From Paludibacteraceae bacterium (GTDB lineage Bacteria; Bacteroidota; Bacteroidia; Bacteroidales; Paludibacteraceae): a DNA stretch of 64,000 nt. The translations under genes were made by a program, and so were the position numbers. The stretch's first letter is position 1. Every line of letters begins with the position of its first letter. Under the pieces are notes generated by a model, which was not told the DNA's origin, did not search any database, and worked only from the letters and a program-made list of their open reading frames with translations. The stretch lies in contig JAFYQJ010000014.1 in assembly GCA_017547145.1 (NCBI GenBank), positions 232,382 through 296,381 on the forward strand, read 5' to 3'. This document shows, piece by piece, positions 1 through 8,499 of this stretch.

Positions 1-94
1 CTCCTACCGAAACGTGCTCTTTTGTAAGCAAATAGTATTCGGTTTTGTCCTCTCCAAGAGGGAACATTGGTTGATAGTGAAATTCTGTTGCCAT
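1..94 (-). CDS. fumB: fumarate hydratase, class I (N-terminal fragment)
   Basis: Only the first 31 codons are in the window; the gene runs off the left edge. The translation contains [20 protein letters not shown], which matches the conserved N-terminus of iron-sulfur class I fumarases (E. coli FumA/FumB carry FPLKKDDTEYYLLTSDHVSV). The family interconverts fumarate and malate in the cytoplasm using a [4Fe-4S] cluster; the cluster and catalytic residues are outside the window. The ATG lies one base after the stop codon of the M6 protease gene, so it may be read from the same transcript. FumA versus FumB cannot be distinguished; the symbol is provisional. Confidence 0.85.
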   Translation of the reverse strand, partial: MATEFHYQPMFPLGEDKTEYYLLTKEHVSVG

Positions 95-95
95 G

Positions 96-2636
96 TTATT
101 TTACAATTGCTTTTATAGTTTTATTTATGTTGTTATTTATAATTTGAACAATGTAAATACCTTTCTGCAAACGATATGTTTGTTCGTTTGTTTGTACATT
201 TTGAGTGTAAATAATTTGTCCTGATAGGTTAAAAATTTTAATGAGAGAATTATTTGGAATATTTTTTATGTTAATGCTATTTTCTTTTGATACGATAGTT
301 ATTTCATCGTTATTTTCTAACGTTTCAAGTTTTGTAGTATTTGAAACTTGTTTTTTGTACAATGTAACGGGTTTTTGTGCTGAATAAGTTGTTGATTTAT
401 AGTAACGGAATCGGTCCTGTCCGCTTTGTGTATTAAAGCGAAGGTGTGAACTGCTTGATACTATACTGACGCCATCACTCCCTAAAGAGATAGTATTTGT
501 ATATGCATTGCTTGTGCTTGATTTTAAGGAGTTCGCGTTGCTTGTATTACCAATATAATATCCACTTGCTGATTTTATAGTATAGCCATTATTTATTTTT
601 TCTATAATAAATTGGTAAGCATTGTTAGGTGTAGCTTCGATAGTATTGTCGGTAATAGTTACCTCTTTAAAATTTGAGATTGCATCTAAAGTTGTTAAAC
701 TTCCATTAAAAATCAAGGATTCTTCCTCGTAAACAATAAGGTATTCGCCACTCCAATCAGTAGGCTCTTGTGTTACTTTGGTGTAAACATCTTGAATAGG
801 AGCATTAGGGTCTTTTTGAGCAATTGCAATAATTTCAAGATTCCCAGTTACGTTTGCAATCGTAAGTGTAGTTCCTGTATAAGTAAAATCTACTCCTGGT
901 ACAAGATCGTTACCTCCCATGGTTATTAAGATGTCGTTTTGTGTAAGAGTATAGCCACTTTTTGGGGTAATTGTTGCGATGTAGGTAGCTCCTTCGGTAA
1001 CACAATTTTCTCCATCTGTTATGTCGCAATCATCACCAGAAAAATATATAGTATATCCTTCACAATCTATACCTCCCATAAATTTAAAAGATATGACGCC
1101 ATCTTTTTCAGTAATATTGGTTAAAGGATATTGAGCTATAGGAGTGTATGATGTGATATTTGCAGTACCAGGGAAAGGATCGCTAGCATCACCATAGGCT
1201 GATTTTTTCCCATTTGCTTCTACGATGTCATAATACATTGTGCTTCCGTTATTAGTTGTGTTTGAAGCCCAAGCAGAAGCATTGTATTGAACTTTTGTTA
1301 CAAGCATTCCGTGTCCTGGTAAGTATGCATCCCAACCATTTTGTTGGCGATTTTCAAAATAATAGGCAACATTTGTTGATGTAGCTGATGGTAGAGTACC
1401 ATTAGCAGTAACAACTCGTGCGGTATTTGTCGTTTGTAAGTCTTGTAATGAAACATTTTCAGCAGAATTCATTATGCTTGGTGTGAGCCAACCCATATAA
1501 TAACGGTCGTATGCCGAGTAAACGGGTGGTGTGAGTCCATTGTTGTTGTATGAACCTTGATCCATAAGTGTCCATTCTCCTGGTGTCTTTTCATAATTTG
1601 TACCATAGTTGGTGTCGTAGTAGTCAGGTAAACCTAATACGTGGCTGAATTCGTGGCAAAATGTTGCAATCCCACTTAAATTTTTCCCAGTATAACCCCT
1701 TAATTCTGAACTACACGCGTATAGGTCGATAGTATAACCTCCGTAGGTGCGTTGTGCTTTGTTTACCCATGCACTTACGTAGTAACTATGTGGCCAAATT
1801 ACATTTTCTGCCCATTCAGCAGAGTTGTGTCCTGCGTAGATAACGTAAATGTAGTCAACTTCTTTATCACCATTTAAATCGTAATCGGCAAAAGAAACAC
1901 CATCTGCATAAGCCAATGAGCATGCTTCGTTAATCATATACCCTGCATTATAGACACCATATTCTCTATCATCTGGGTCGGTTATTATACCATTCCCTGT
2001 TGCATAATAATTTGCTGTTTTACTTACAGTGTAGGGTCCCACAACTTTGAACTCTGGTGAATATTTATTTCCAGATGAGGCCTCGAAATAATCACTTACA
2101 GAACCATAACCTCCGTTGGTGTTAAAGTTCTCTTGATTCATTAGATTGTTAAAATATTCTTGAGGATTGGCCTGTGTGAATTTTATATCGCTGAAATTGA
2201 CTAAGATAACAAGTCCTTTAGGTACGATATTAACAGTACCGACCGTTTTTTTTGCACTTCGTTTAGTTTCTGCTATTTTTTTCCTTTGTCCATTAGCATA
2301 GCTGTGTATAACGTTTCTATCTATGCTTGATAGTAAATTCTTTTCTTCAATAGTTCGCTTAGAAATGTTATTGGCTTTAATACCTAGGGACTTTATAGTT
2401 GCATTTTTTGTGTCGAATTCAGCGTACTCATAAAAATTTTCTGCATTTTTTTTCAATAAGTAACCATCTTCGGTTGTTGTGTAATGGAAGAATTCATCGC
2501 CATTTAATTGTATGGCTAGTTCTGTTCCATCTGGTTGTGAAATAGTAAAAACCCCTTTCTTTGCGGGTACAGCATTTACCATTAAACAAAGACTAGAAAT
2601 AAGGCAAAAAGTAAAAATCTTTTTTAACATAATCAT
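96..2636 (-). CDS. M6-type secreted metalloprotease with T9SS C-terminal sorting domain
   Basis: Secreted zinc protease of the immune-inhibitor-A/M6 type. In order: signal peptide (about residues 1-22), propeptide-like region (about 28-112) containing [13 protein letters not shown], catalytic domain with zinc motif [11 protein letters not shown] at about 328-338, a GYT-type beta repeat region (about 525-615), a further domain, and a roughly 70-residue C-terminal T9SS type A sorting domain ([12 protein letters not shown], ending GIYIVQI...KAIVK). It should be exported by Sec and then carried to the surface by T9SS. The first ATG overlaps the upstream stop codon as ATGA, suggesting coupled translation; a second ATG at 2630 (MLKKIF) is an equally likely start. 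Downstream, fumarase begins after one base. Substrate unknown. Confidence 0.88.
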   Translation of the reverse strand: MIMLKKIFTFCLISSLCLMVNAVPAKKGVFTISQPDGTELAIQLNGDEFFHYTTTEDGYLLKKNAENFYEYAEFDTKNATIKSLGIKANNISKRTIEEKNLLSSIDRNVIHSYANGQRKKIAETKRSAKKTVGTVNIVPKGLVILVNFSDIKFTQANPQEYFNNLMNQENFNTNGGYGSVSDYFEASSGNKYSPEFKVVGPYTVSKTANYYATGNGIITDPDDREYGVYNAGYMINEACSLAYADGVSFADYDLNGDKEVDYIYVIYAGHNSAEWAENVIWPHSYYVSAWVNKAQRTYGGYTIDLYACSSELRGYTGKNLSGIATFCHEFSHVLGLPDYYDTNYGTNYEKTPGEWTLMDQGSYNNNGLTPPVYSAYDRYYMGWLTPSIMNSAENVSLQDLQTTNTARVVTANGTLPSATSTNVAYYFENRQQNGWDAYLPGHGMLVTKVQYNASAWASNTTNNGSTMYYDIVEANGKKSAYGDASDPFPGTANITSYTPIAQYPLTNITEKDGVISFKFMGGIDCEGYTIYFSGDDCDITDGENCVTEGATYIATITPKSGYTLTQNDILITMGGNDLVPGVDFTYTGTTLTIANVTGNLEIIAIAQKDPNAPIQDVYTKVTQEPTDWSGEYLIVYEEESLIFNGSLTTLDAISNFKEVTITDNTIEATPNNAYQFIIEKINNGYTIKSASGYYIGNTSNANSLKSSTSNAYTNTISLGSDGVSIVSSSSHLRFNTQSGQDRFRYYKSTTYSAQKPVTLYKKQVSNTTKLETLENNDEITIVSKENSINIKNIPNNSLIKIFNLSGQIIYTQNVQTNEQTYRLQKGIYIVQIINNNINKTIKAIVK

Positions 2637-3001
2637 TTCCTTTTATAAATATAAAGATTTGGATTGTTTTGTATTCGTTTTAGGTATCTATTGTCAAATT
2701 TTGTTCGTAAACATATATTACGAGCAATTCTGTTAGAAGCTTTTATTGTACCACAACAAGTTTGTTTTGCGTAGCAAATGTAACCTTTTTTATTCTTTTT
2801 TATTACAAAACCATCGGTTGTAGTTTGAAAATGTTTATACTCGTCGCCATGTAAAATAATGTATACTTTCTCACTATTCGGCTGGCAAAACTCAATTGAG
2901 TCACGTCGTGCAGGAATCTTTGTTGGCTTTGGCTTGTTTTGGGCAAACATAGCGAATGAAGCCATTATAAAAAAGGATAAAAAGAGTAGTCGTAGCTTCA
3001 T
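2633..3001 (-). CDS. small secreted protein resembling a free-standing M6 protease propeptide
   Basis: A 122-residue protein with a signal peptide (cleavage near FAQ-NK). Residues 37-75 align by eye with the propeptide of the M6 protease encoded next to it: HGDEYKHFQTTTDGFVIKKN here against [20 protein letters not shown] there. Similarity of spacing continues to the last residues ([10 protein letters not shown] against RNVIHSY), so this protein stops about where the protease's mature part would begin. It lies directly upstream of the protease with an ATGA overlap. Propeptides of secreted proteases usually act as folding aids or inhibitors, so a role in trans on the neighbour is possible. The other explanation is the remnant of a tandem duplication. 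Function is inferred only. Confidence 0.75.
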   Translation of the reverse strand: MKLRLLFLSFFIMASFAMFAQNKPKPTKIPARRDSIEFCQPNSEKVYIILHGDEYKHFQTTTDGFVIKKNKKGYICYAKQTCCGTIKASNRIARNICLRTKFDNRYLKRIQNNPNLYIYKRK

Positions 3002-3010
3002 TATACGTTT

Positions 3011-3376
3011 TTAAGGATTATATTTACTTAAATCTTCTGGTGCTGCTATTTGTTTTAGTATATCGTTGAGTTCTTTCTTTATAAATTCTAATTTCTCAAG
3101 TAGGAGTTCTTTGGTTTTGTCGCTATCGTTAGCATGTTTGTTTTTTAGTCTTTTTTTTGCACCTGCTATGGTTAATTTCTGTTCTCGTAAAAGAAATTTT
3201 ATATGTTTTAGTAATTCGATATTTTCTTTTGTGAAGAATCGTGTCCCTCCAGGAGTTTTTCGAGGTTTTAGTTCGTGAAACTCTTTCTCCCAATATCGTA
3301 TGGTAGGTTCAGATTCTCCTATTTCAAGAGCAACCTCTTTAATTGAAAAAAATATTTTTTCAGACTTATTCATCAT
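3011..3376 (-). CDS. MerR-family transcriptional regulator
   Basis: A 121-residue cytoplasmic DNA-binding protein. The N-terminal winged helix-turn-helix is clear: FFSIKEVALEIGESEPTIRYW at about residues 9-29 followed by the wing RKTPGGTRFFTKENIELL, then a helix with LREQKLTIAGAKKRLK that in this family leads into the dimerisation coil. The C-terminal part is short and contains no cysteines for metal binding, so the inducer is unknown; this minimal form is common in Bacteroidota. Its ATG overlaps the end of the lytic transglycosylase gene (ATGA), placing it in the parAB operon. Confidence 0.88.
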   Translation of the reverse strand: MMNKSEKIFFSIKEVALEIGESEPTIRYWEKEFHELKPRKTPGGTRFFTKENIELLKHIKFLLREQKLTIAGAKKRLKNKHANDSDKTKELLLEKLEFIKKELNDILKQIAAPEDLSKYNP

Positions 3377-4614
3377 CTACAAATACGTAATTTTTGCCCA
3401 ATCCTTATCGTTGAACTACTTAATTGATTCCATTTTTTCAGTTGAGAGACAGATACGCGATATTTTTTTGCAATTCCGCTAAGTGTATCTCCAGAACGTA
3501 CTTTATGTACGGTGGCAGTGCTAAGATCTGCTTGTGCAATTTTAGCTACAGCTTGTTGTGAAATGAGTTCTTCCGCTTTAAAGGCAAGAATCTCTTCTTT
3601 TTTTTCAAAATAAGAATTGATTTGTTTTAATGGTAATACCACAGCGTATGATTTTTTTTCATTTGCAGGAATTAAATCATGTTTATATTGTGGATTCAAA
3701 GAACGTAATTCTTCTAGGGGTATTTGCAACACTTCCGAAATTTGTTTAAGATGCATACGTTGGTCTAGCATAATAGTGTCGGTAACTGTTTGAATTGTTG
3801 GATTCATAGGACACATATTGTGATCTTCGTAGTAATTCATAATGTAATTTGCAGCTATAAAAATAGGTACATAACTACGAGTCTCACGTGGTAGATATGG
3901 ATAGATATCCCAATAGTTACGTTTGCCTGCAGCACGTTTTATGGCTTTATTTACATTGCCAGGACCGCAGTTGTACGCAGCAATAACTAAATGCCAATCT
4001 TTATAGATTTCGTATAAATCTTTTAAATAGCGAACAGCTGCTTGAGTCGATTTTATAGGGTCGCAACGTTCGTCAACCAAACTATTGATTTCAAGACCAT
4101 AAAATCTGCCTGTACCAATCATAAATTGCCAAAGTCCACGAGCTCCTACGCGAGAAAGAGCCCTCGGATTTAGTGCCGATTCTATTACGGGTAAATATTT
4201 TAGTTCGAGAGGTATGTTGTTTGCTTCTAAAGCTTGTTCAAAAATGGGGAAATAATATTGTTCGCCAATTCCTAACATAAATGCTACTTGTTTTGGTTTG
4301 TTAGCATAAAAGTCAATAAAGTTCTTAACTACATTATTGAAAGGCATTTCCATGATATAAGGCAGTCGTTGTAGACGATTTATATATGTGCTATCGGAAC
4401 AAGTTACCAATGAGAATTCTTTATTGCAATCTCCTAAAACAGAGTTTTGTAAATACCAATCGTTCAAAAGTGAATCTAAAGAATTTGATACTTCGGTGGG
4501 GATAACTTCTGTGGAATCGTTTGCTATATTAAAATGTAGTTTTTCTTCTGTCGCATATGTCTTTATCCAACAAAGTAAGAAAAGTAGAGTGGCAAATAAT
4601 TTTAAGTTTTTCAT
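3373..4614 (-). CDS. mltD: membrane-bound lytic murein transglycosylase D-like protein
   Basis: A 413-residue periplasmic enzyme expected to cleave peptidoglycan glycan strands with formation of 1,6-anhydro-muramyl ends. It has a signal peptide (to about residue 21) and an SLT lysozyme-like domain at about 120-260. Within this, the catalytic glutamate lies in PVIESALNPRALS, followed by GARGLWQFM and AAYNCGPGNVNKAI, all hallmark motifs. A degenerate LysM (about 275-330) and a clear C-terminal LysM (VRSGDTLSGIAKKYRVS ... IRIGQKLRI) bind peptidoglycan. No lipobox cysteine is obvious at the signal peptide, unlike E. coli MltD. It is two bases from the DUF5683 gene, in the parAB operon. Confidence 0.9.
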   Translation of the reverse strand: MKNLKLFATLLFLLCWIKTYATEEKLHFNIANDSTEVIPTEVSNSLDSLLNDWYLQNSVLGDCNKEFSLVTCSDSTYINRLQRLPYIMEMPFNNVVKNFIDFYANKPKQVAFMLGIGEQYYFPIFEQALEANNIPLELKYLPVIESALNPRALSRVGARGLWQFMIGTGRFYGLEINSLVDERCDPIKSTQAAVRYLKDLYEIYKDWHLVIAAYNCGPGNVNKAIKRAAGKRNYWDIYPYLPRETRSYVPIFIAANYIMNYYEDHNMCPMNPTIQTVTDTIMLDQRMHLKQISEVLQIPLEELRSLNPQYKHDLIPANEKKSYAVVLPLKQINSYFEKKEEILAFKAEELISQQAVAKIAQADLSTATVHKVRSGDTLSGIAKKYRVSVSQLKKWNQLSSSTIRIGQKLRICR

Positions 4615-4616
4615 GT

Positions 4617-5336
4617 TTAAAAATTAACTTTAAAACGCATTCCTACTGCAGCAGAAGCAAGGGTTGCGTTTTGTGGATTTTCTATAAAAGTAGGTTGTAT
4701 TTTCATTGAGACATCTTCGCTGATGTCAAAGTCGTGGAGTTGTGCATCTACAAAAGCGTCTACAATTGAGAGTGCATAAACCCCCACAGTAATAATGATA
4801 CTTAAATCTCTATATTTTCTATAATAATTTTGTTTTTGGTTGAGGTACGTTTTTGCGTATGAAGAATTTGAATCAACGCCGTAAGGTAATATTTTTAAAT
4901 AGCTTTGGGTGTTTGGGTCGGCATCCATTATGTCTTTGTATGCAGATAGATAGTCTTTGTAATATTTGTTGTTCCATTGGATTGCGTAAAAACATCCTGC
5001 AAATCCTCCATAAATTATGGGTAATTTCCAATAACTACGATTGTAGATTTGCCCCAATCCTGGAAAAACTAATCCTAGCCAAACGCTTCTTGTTGGATTA
5101 GGATGAAAATTAGATTTTGTAAATTTTGAGGTTGTTTTAGCGTATTCTTGCTTTGTTTGAATGGTAGGTAATGTGTCTGTTAAGACAAAGCCTGAATCCA
5201 TTTGTGTTGTATAAATCGGTTTAACTAAATCACGATTTTGAAATGAAGATATAGTGTCTATTTCCCTTTCTTGTGCGTTTAATTTGAAAAGTAAAGAAAA
5301 CGCTAAAAAAAATATAGCAAAAGACACTTGTCTCAT
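4617..5336 (-). CDS. DUF5683 domain protein, probable membrane protein
   Basis: A 239-residue protein with a signal peptide (to about residue 21). The conserved DUF5683 block starts near residue 84 with WLGLVFPGLGQIYNRSYWKLPIIYGGF, followed by aromatic YYKDYLSAYKDI and a hydrophobic stretch IIITVGVYALSIVDAFVDAQL near residues 178-200. Two to three membrane segments are likely. The family is almost confined to Bacteroidota and typically sits between parB and a lytic transglycosylase, exactly as here; no biochemical function is known to me. An envelope or division-related role is suggested by neighbourhood only. Confidence 0.8.
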   Translation of the reverse strand: MRQVSFAIFFLAFSLLFKLNAQEREIDTISSFQNRDLVKPIYTTQMDSGFVLTDTLPTIQTKQEYAKTTSKFTKSNFHPNPTRSVWLGLVFPGLGQIYNRSYWKLPIIYGGFAGCFYAIQWNNKYYKDYLSAYKDIMDADPNTQSYLKILPYGVDSNSSYAKTYLNQKQNYYRKYRDLSIIITVGVYALSIVDAFVDAQLHDFDISEDVSMKIQPTFIENPQNATLASAAVGMRFKVNF

Positions 5337-5342
5337 AAATAA

Positions 5343-6206
5343 TCAAAGAGTTGATTTTTTTAAAATATCTAACAGAGAATTTAATTCTTGCTCGTCAGAA
5401 AATGTAATGCTGAGTTTACCATTCCCTTTTTCTCCACAATACAACTGAACGCGATTACCCCAAATTTCTTTAATAATGTTTTCGTATTTTTTTTGTTGTT
5501 CGGAAATAACTTTCGCTGGTTTTTGTGAGTTTTCGTTTGTTAAATTTCTAATTTGTTTTTCTGTTTCTCGTACAGAAAATTGATTTTTTATAATGGCTTC
5601 GTAAATAGCAATTTGTTTTTTTGCATCGTTAAGAGATGCTAAAGCTTTTGCATGACCTGCTTCTATCTTTTTTTCTTGTAATCCTAATTGAATTTCAGCG
5701 GGCAATTTTAAAAGTCTTAAATAGTTAGCAATAGTAGCACGTTTTTTGCCAACTCGTTCGCTTAAAGCTTCTTGTGTGAATTTGTAATCATCAATTAAGC
5801 GTTGGTACGAAAGAGCTATTTCTATCGCGTTTAAATCTTCGCGTTGGATGTTTTCTACCAATGCCATTTCAAGCACTTGTTCATCTTTAGCAGTTTTTAT
5901 GTAAGCGGGCATTTTTTTTATACCTGCCAATTTTGAAGCTCTATAACGTCTTTCGCCTGCTATGATTTGATAAGTCCCATCGTTATTCTTTTTTAAAGTA
6001 ATTGGTGTAATAATTCCAATTTCTTTAATAGAAGATGCTAATTCCTCAAGTGCTTCTTCATTGAAGTTTGTACGAGGTTGCGATGGGTTAGGTTGAATTA
6101 ATTCAATATCTATTTCGTTGATAGACGACGAGCCACTTACTATTGGTGTAGTATTCGTGTTTAATAGAATGTCAAGTCCACGTCCTAAAGCTTCTTTTTT
6201 TGCCAT
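5343..6206 (-). CDS. parB: chromosome partitioning protein ParB
   Basis: ParB/Spo0J, 287 residues. It binds parS, hydrolyses CTP and spreads on DNA to form the partition complex that ParA moves. The ParB N-terminal nuclease-like domain spans about residues 32-125 with NPSQPRTNF, GIITPI and the nucleotide-binding GERRYRASK. The HTH follows (FTQEALSERVGKKRATIANYLRLLKLP, about 140-168) and then GHAKAL. The C-terminal dimerisation domain is at about 230-287. It starts one base after the parA stop codon region and is clearly co-transcribed. I did not find a parS-like TGTTNCACGTGAAACA palindrome in the window. Confidence 0.95.
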   Translation of the reverse strand: MAKKEALGRGLDILLNTNTTPIVSGSSSINEIDIELIQPNPSQPRTNFNEEALEELASSIKEIGIITPITLKKNNDGTYQIIAGERRYRASKLAGIKKMPAYIKTAKDEQVLEMALVENIQREDLNAIEIALSYQRLIDDYKFTQEALSERVGKKRATIANYLRLLKLPAEIQLGLQEKKIEAGHAKALASLNDAKKQIAIYEAIIKNQFSVRETEKQIRNLTNENSQKPAKVISEQQKKYENIIKEIWGNRVQLYCGEKGNGKLSITFSDEQELNSLLDILKKSTL

Positions 6207-6207
6207 T

Positions 6208-6975
6208 TTAGTTTTGTTTTTGAATAAGTTCTTTTGCTAATTGAAGATAATTTTGTGCTCCTTTAGAAGTAGGTTCGTATTCTAATGTTGGTTTTCCGTA
6301 ACCAGTAGCCTCACTTAATTTTACATTTCTATAAATAGTTGTTTTAAACAACATACTTTCAAAGTGTTTCCTTACTTCATTAGCAACACTATTAGCATAT
6401 CTTAAACGATTGTCGAACATTGTTAACAAAAATCCTTCTATTGTTAAATCTGGATTTAGATTGTTTTTTATCAATTTAATTGTGTTCAATAGTTTGCTTA
6501 ATCCATCTAATGCAAAATATTCGCATTGTACGGGAATAATAACTGAATCTGCAGCTGTTAATGCGTTTACTGTAATAATTCCTAGCGAAGGAGAGCAGTC
6601 TATGATGATGTAATCGTACGCTTCTTTTAAAGGTGATAGTATGTTCCTAAGAATCGTATCTCGGTTGTCTAAATTGGCCAACTCAATTTCAGCTCCAACT
6701 AAATCGATGTGTGAAGGAAGTAACGATAAATTCTTGGTTTCAGTAGCTACGATGGATTGTTCGGATGTCGATTCTCCTATGAGACATTCGTAAATAGTAT
6801 GTTCCATTTCTTTAACGTCTATGTTTAACCCCGTAGAGGCATTTGCTTGTGGGTCAGCATCAACGAGTAAAACTTTTTTCCCTAAATGAGCTAATGAAGC
6901 TGAAAGGTTAATTGCTGTGGTTGTTTTTCCAACTCCTCCTTTTTGGTTAGCTATTGCTATTATTTTTTTCATCAC
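6208..6975 (-). CDS. parA: chromosome partitioning ATPase ParA (Soj)
   Basis: A 255-residue ParA/MinD-class ATPase. The deviant Walker A motif KGGVGKTTT is at about residues 11-19, followed by LLVDADPQANAS; switch/Walker B residues are in YDYIIIDCSPSLG. The length is that of chromosomal Soj proteins, without the N-terminal HTH of plasmid types. It works with ParB to segregate origin regions on the nucleoid surface. It is the first gene of a minus-strand operon running parA-parB-DUF5683-mltD-merR and perhaps on into the protease genes. Two adjacent ATG codons (6975, 6972) are possible starts. Confidence 0.95.
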   Translation of the reverse strand: MMKKIIAIANQKGGVGKTTTAINLSASLAHLGKKVLLVDADPQANASTGLNIDVKEMEHTIYECLIGESTSEQSIVATETKNLSLLPSHIDLVGAEIELANLDNRDTILRNILSPLKEAYDYIIIDCSPSLGIITVNALTAADSVIIPVQCEYFALDGLSKLLNTIKLIKNNLNPDLTIEGFLLTMFDNRLRYANSVANEVRKHFESMLFKTTIYRNVKLSEATGYGKPTLEYEPTSKGAQNYLQLAKELIQKQN

Positions 6976-7059
6976 TTATTTTGTTTGAATAAATAGCAAA
7001 ATAAGTATTTTTTTTTGAAAATAGCAAGTTAAAAACGCTAAAAAAAGAACCTGAAAACG

Positions 7060-8253
7060 CTAGTTTCTAACAATCAGTTTTTTACTGAACAATCCGATTT
7101 TTACTATATATATTCCTGTTTTTGAAATAGGTATTTGTATAGAATTTGTGGCACATGCTTGCGAATAAACGCATTCTCCCAAAACGTTATAAATGTTGAT
7201 ATATTGATCTTTTGCATTGGAGATGACGATATTTTCTCTTGTAGAAAAAGCGTTTAAGTTGTCGGTGTTAGTTTTTTCGAGCGATAATGTTTGTTCTATA
7301 ATTTCTGTTGCGTAGTATGCCACGTAACCGTTTGTAGTAGAACCTATTTCGATATTTAAATCGCTAGCATTAGTTATTTTCTTTAAAGAAGTGCATTCCC
7401 AAAAAGCTTTGTCTTCTATCAGATTTAATGTGCTTGGTAAGTAAATTGAAGATAGTGAATAGCAATAAGAAAAGGCATAGGGTTTAATAGTTTCCAATCC
7501 CTCGTTTAGTTTGACTTTCGAAAGGTAGGAGTTACTCGAAAATGCAGAAGCTTCAATAGTTTTTACAGAAGACGGAATTTCAATTTCTCGGAGTGATGAG
7601 CATTGACTAAAGGCTTCTTTTCCTATATTTGTTACGTTGTTCCCTATTGTTACATTTTGTAGTTGGGTGCAGTTGTTAAATGCTCCATCTTTGATAAGAG
7701 AAACGCTTGTAGGAATAGTTACTCCTGATATTTTTGTATACTGAAATGCACTACTTGGAATAGTTGTAATACCATTGTAGATTTCTATGTTTCCTTTTAT
7801 TGCCCGGGGTACGAAAAATAGTTCTAAAGATGGAGATTTTCTATACATCACTCCTGAATGCGTAAAGAATATAGGATTGTTTTGGTCTATAATGATTGTG
7901 TGTAGCGAATTGCAATAAGTGAAAACATAATTACCGAACGATGTAACTGTTGCAGGTATTGTGAGGGTTTCAAGAAGTTTGCTGCCTATTAGAGCTTCGT
8001 CATCAAATCCTACAACTGTATATTCTTTACCCTCGAAAGTTACGTGGCTAGGTATTACTAAATTTCCTGTATATTGTTCTTCGCCTGTATAGTCGTACAT
8101 CCAATCATCTTCTGCACCTTTGTAAGTTACTTTTGCTGTTGAGTTGCTTTTGTCAAAATTATAGTAAATACCATCTACGGCAGTGTCCGATGCTAAAATT
8201 TTAGTTGTGAACAAAATAAATAAAAGAAATGTGATTGTTTTTTTGCTTTTCAT
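7060..8253 (-). CDS. BspA-type leucine-rich repeat surface protein with T9SS sorting domain
   Basis: A 397-residue secreted protein. After a signal peptide (to about residue 21) it has at least five BspA/LRR_5 repeats of about 23 residues (for example LQNVTIGNNVTNIGKEAF and LREIEIPSSVKTIEASAF). These form a right-handed solenoid that in other species binds host or matrix proteins. The last 70 residues are a T9SS type A sorting domain (IYNVLGECVYSQ ... TGIYIVKIGLFSKKLIVRN), predicting surface export. A TATCTTTG promoter element lies just upstream (8272-8279). The gene is monocistronic, with gaps on both sides. Ligand unknown. Confidence 0.88.
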   Translation of the reverse strand: MKSKKTITFLLFILFTTKILASDTAVDGIYYNFDKSNSTAKVTYKGAEDDWMYDYTGEEQYTGNLVIPSHVTFEGKEYTVVGFDDEALIGSKLLETLTIPATVTSFGNYVFTYCNSLHTIIIDQNNPIFFTHSGVMYRKSPSLELFFVPRAIKGNIEIYNGITTIPSSAFQYTKISGVTIPTSVSLIKDGAFNNCTQLQNVTIGNNVTNIGKEAFSQCSSLREIEIPSSVKTIEASAFSSNSYLSKVKLNEGLETIKPYAFSYCYSLSSIYLPSTLNLIEDKAFWECTSLKKITNASDLNIEIGSTTNGYVAYYATEIIEQTLSLEKTNTDNLNAFSTRENIVISNAKDQYINIYNVLGECVYSQACATNSIQIPISKTGIYIVKIGLFSKKLIVRN

Positions 8254-8271
8254 TTTCTAAATATTTTGGGA

Positions 8272-8279
8272 CAAAGATA
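8272..8279 (-). promoter_or_regulatory. -7 element TATCTTTG for the LRR protein gene
   Basis: Read on the minus strand the sequence is TATCTTTG, an exact match to the Bacteroidota -7 consensus TAnnTTTG, 19 bases before the ATG at 8253. At the -33 position there is a T-run rather than TTTG, so the promoter is imperfect. Confidence 0.6.
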
Positions 8280-8385
8280 GTAAATGTAGAAAAAATAGAA
8301 AACCCACCGAAGTGGGTTGTCAATTTTCTAATGATAATGTCTGAAGGTACTACCCAACCGATGATTGATATTCAGATGTATAATT

Positions 8386-8499
8386 TTAATTTCTATCACG
8401 GAAGAAGTTTGCCCAAAAAGGATTTTCTTTGTCAAAAATAGCTTTCTCTTCTGACGACAATTTCTCTGAATAATCAGTGAAAAGGTTATAGATTTTTTT
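8386..8499 (-). other. short coding-like reading frame without a start codon, behind the GT9 gene
   Basis: An open frame of 37 codons reads KKIYNLFTDYSEKLSSEEKA followed by IFDKENPFWANFFRDRN and a stop. Its composition (aromatic and charged residues, strong helical pattern, terminal FWANFFRDRN) looks like real protein, but the frame has no ATG. It opens at a TAG inside the last codons of the GT9 gene, in the +1 frame relative to it. It could be the C-terminal remnant of a decayed gene, a genuine C-terminal extension reached by frameshift on the A7 run, or a small gene using a rare start. No family is recognised. Confidence 0.35.

Noticed and set aside
5343..6975. Possible parS site near parAB
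   Set aside because: No close match to the TGTTNCACGTGAAACA palindrome was found on reading the parAB region or elsewhere in the window.
8235..8441. Plus-strand frame between the LRR and GT9 genes
   Set aside because: It runs through the LRR gene's promoter and opposite the coding-like minus-strand tail; no start context or protein pattern.
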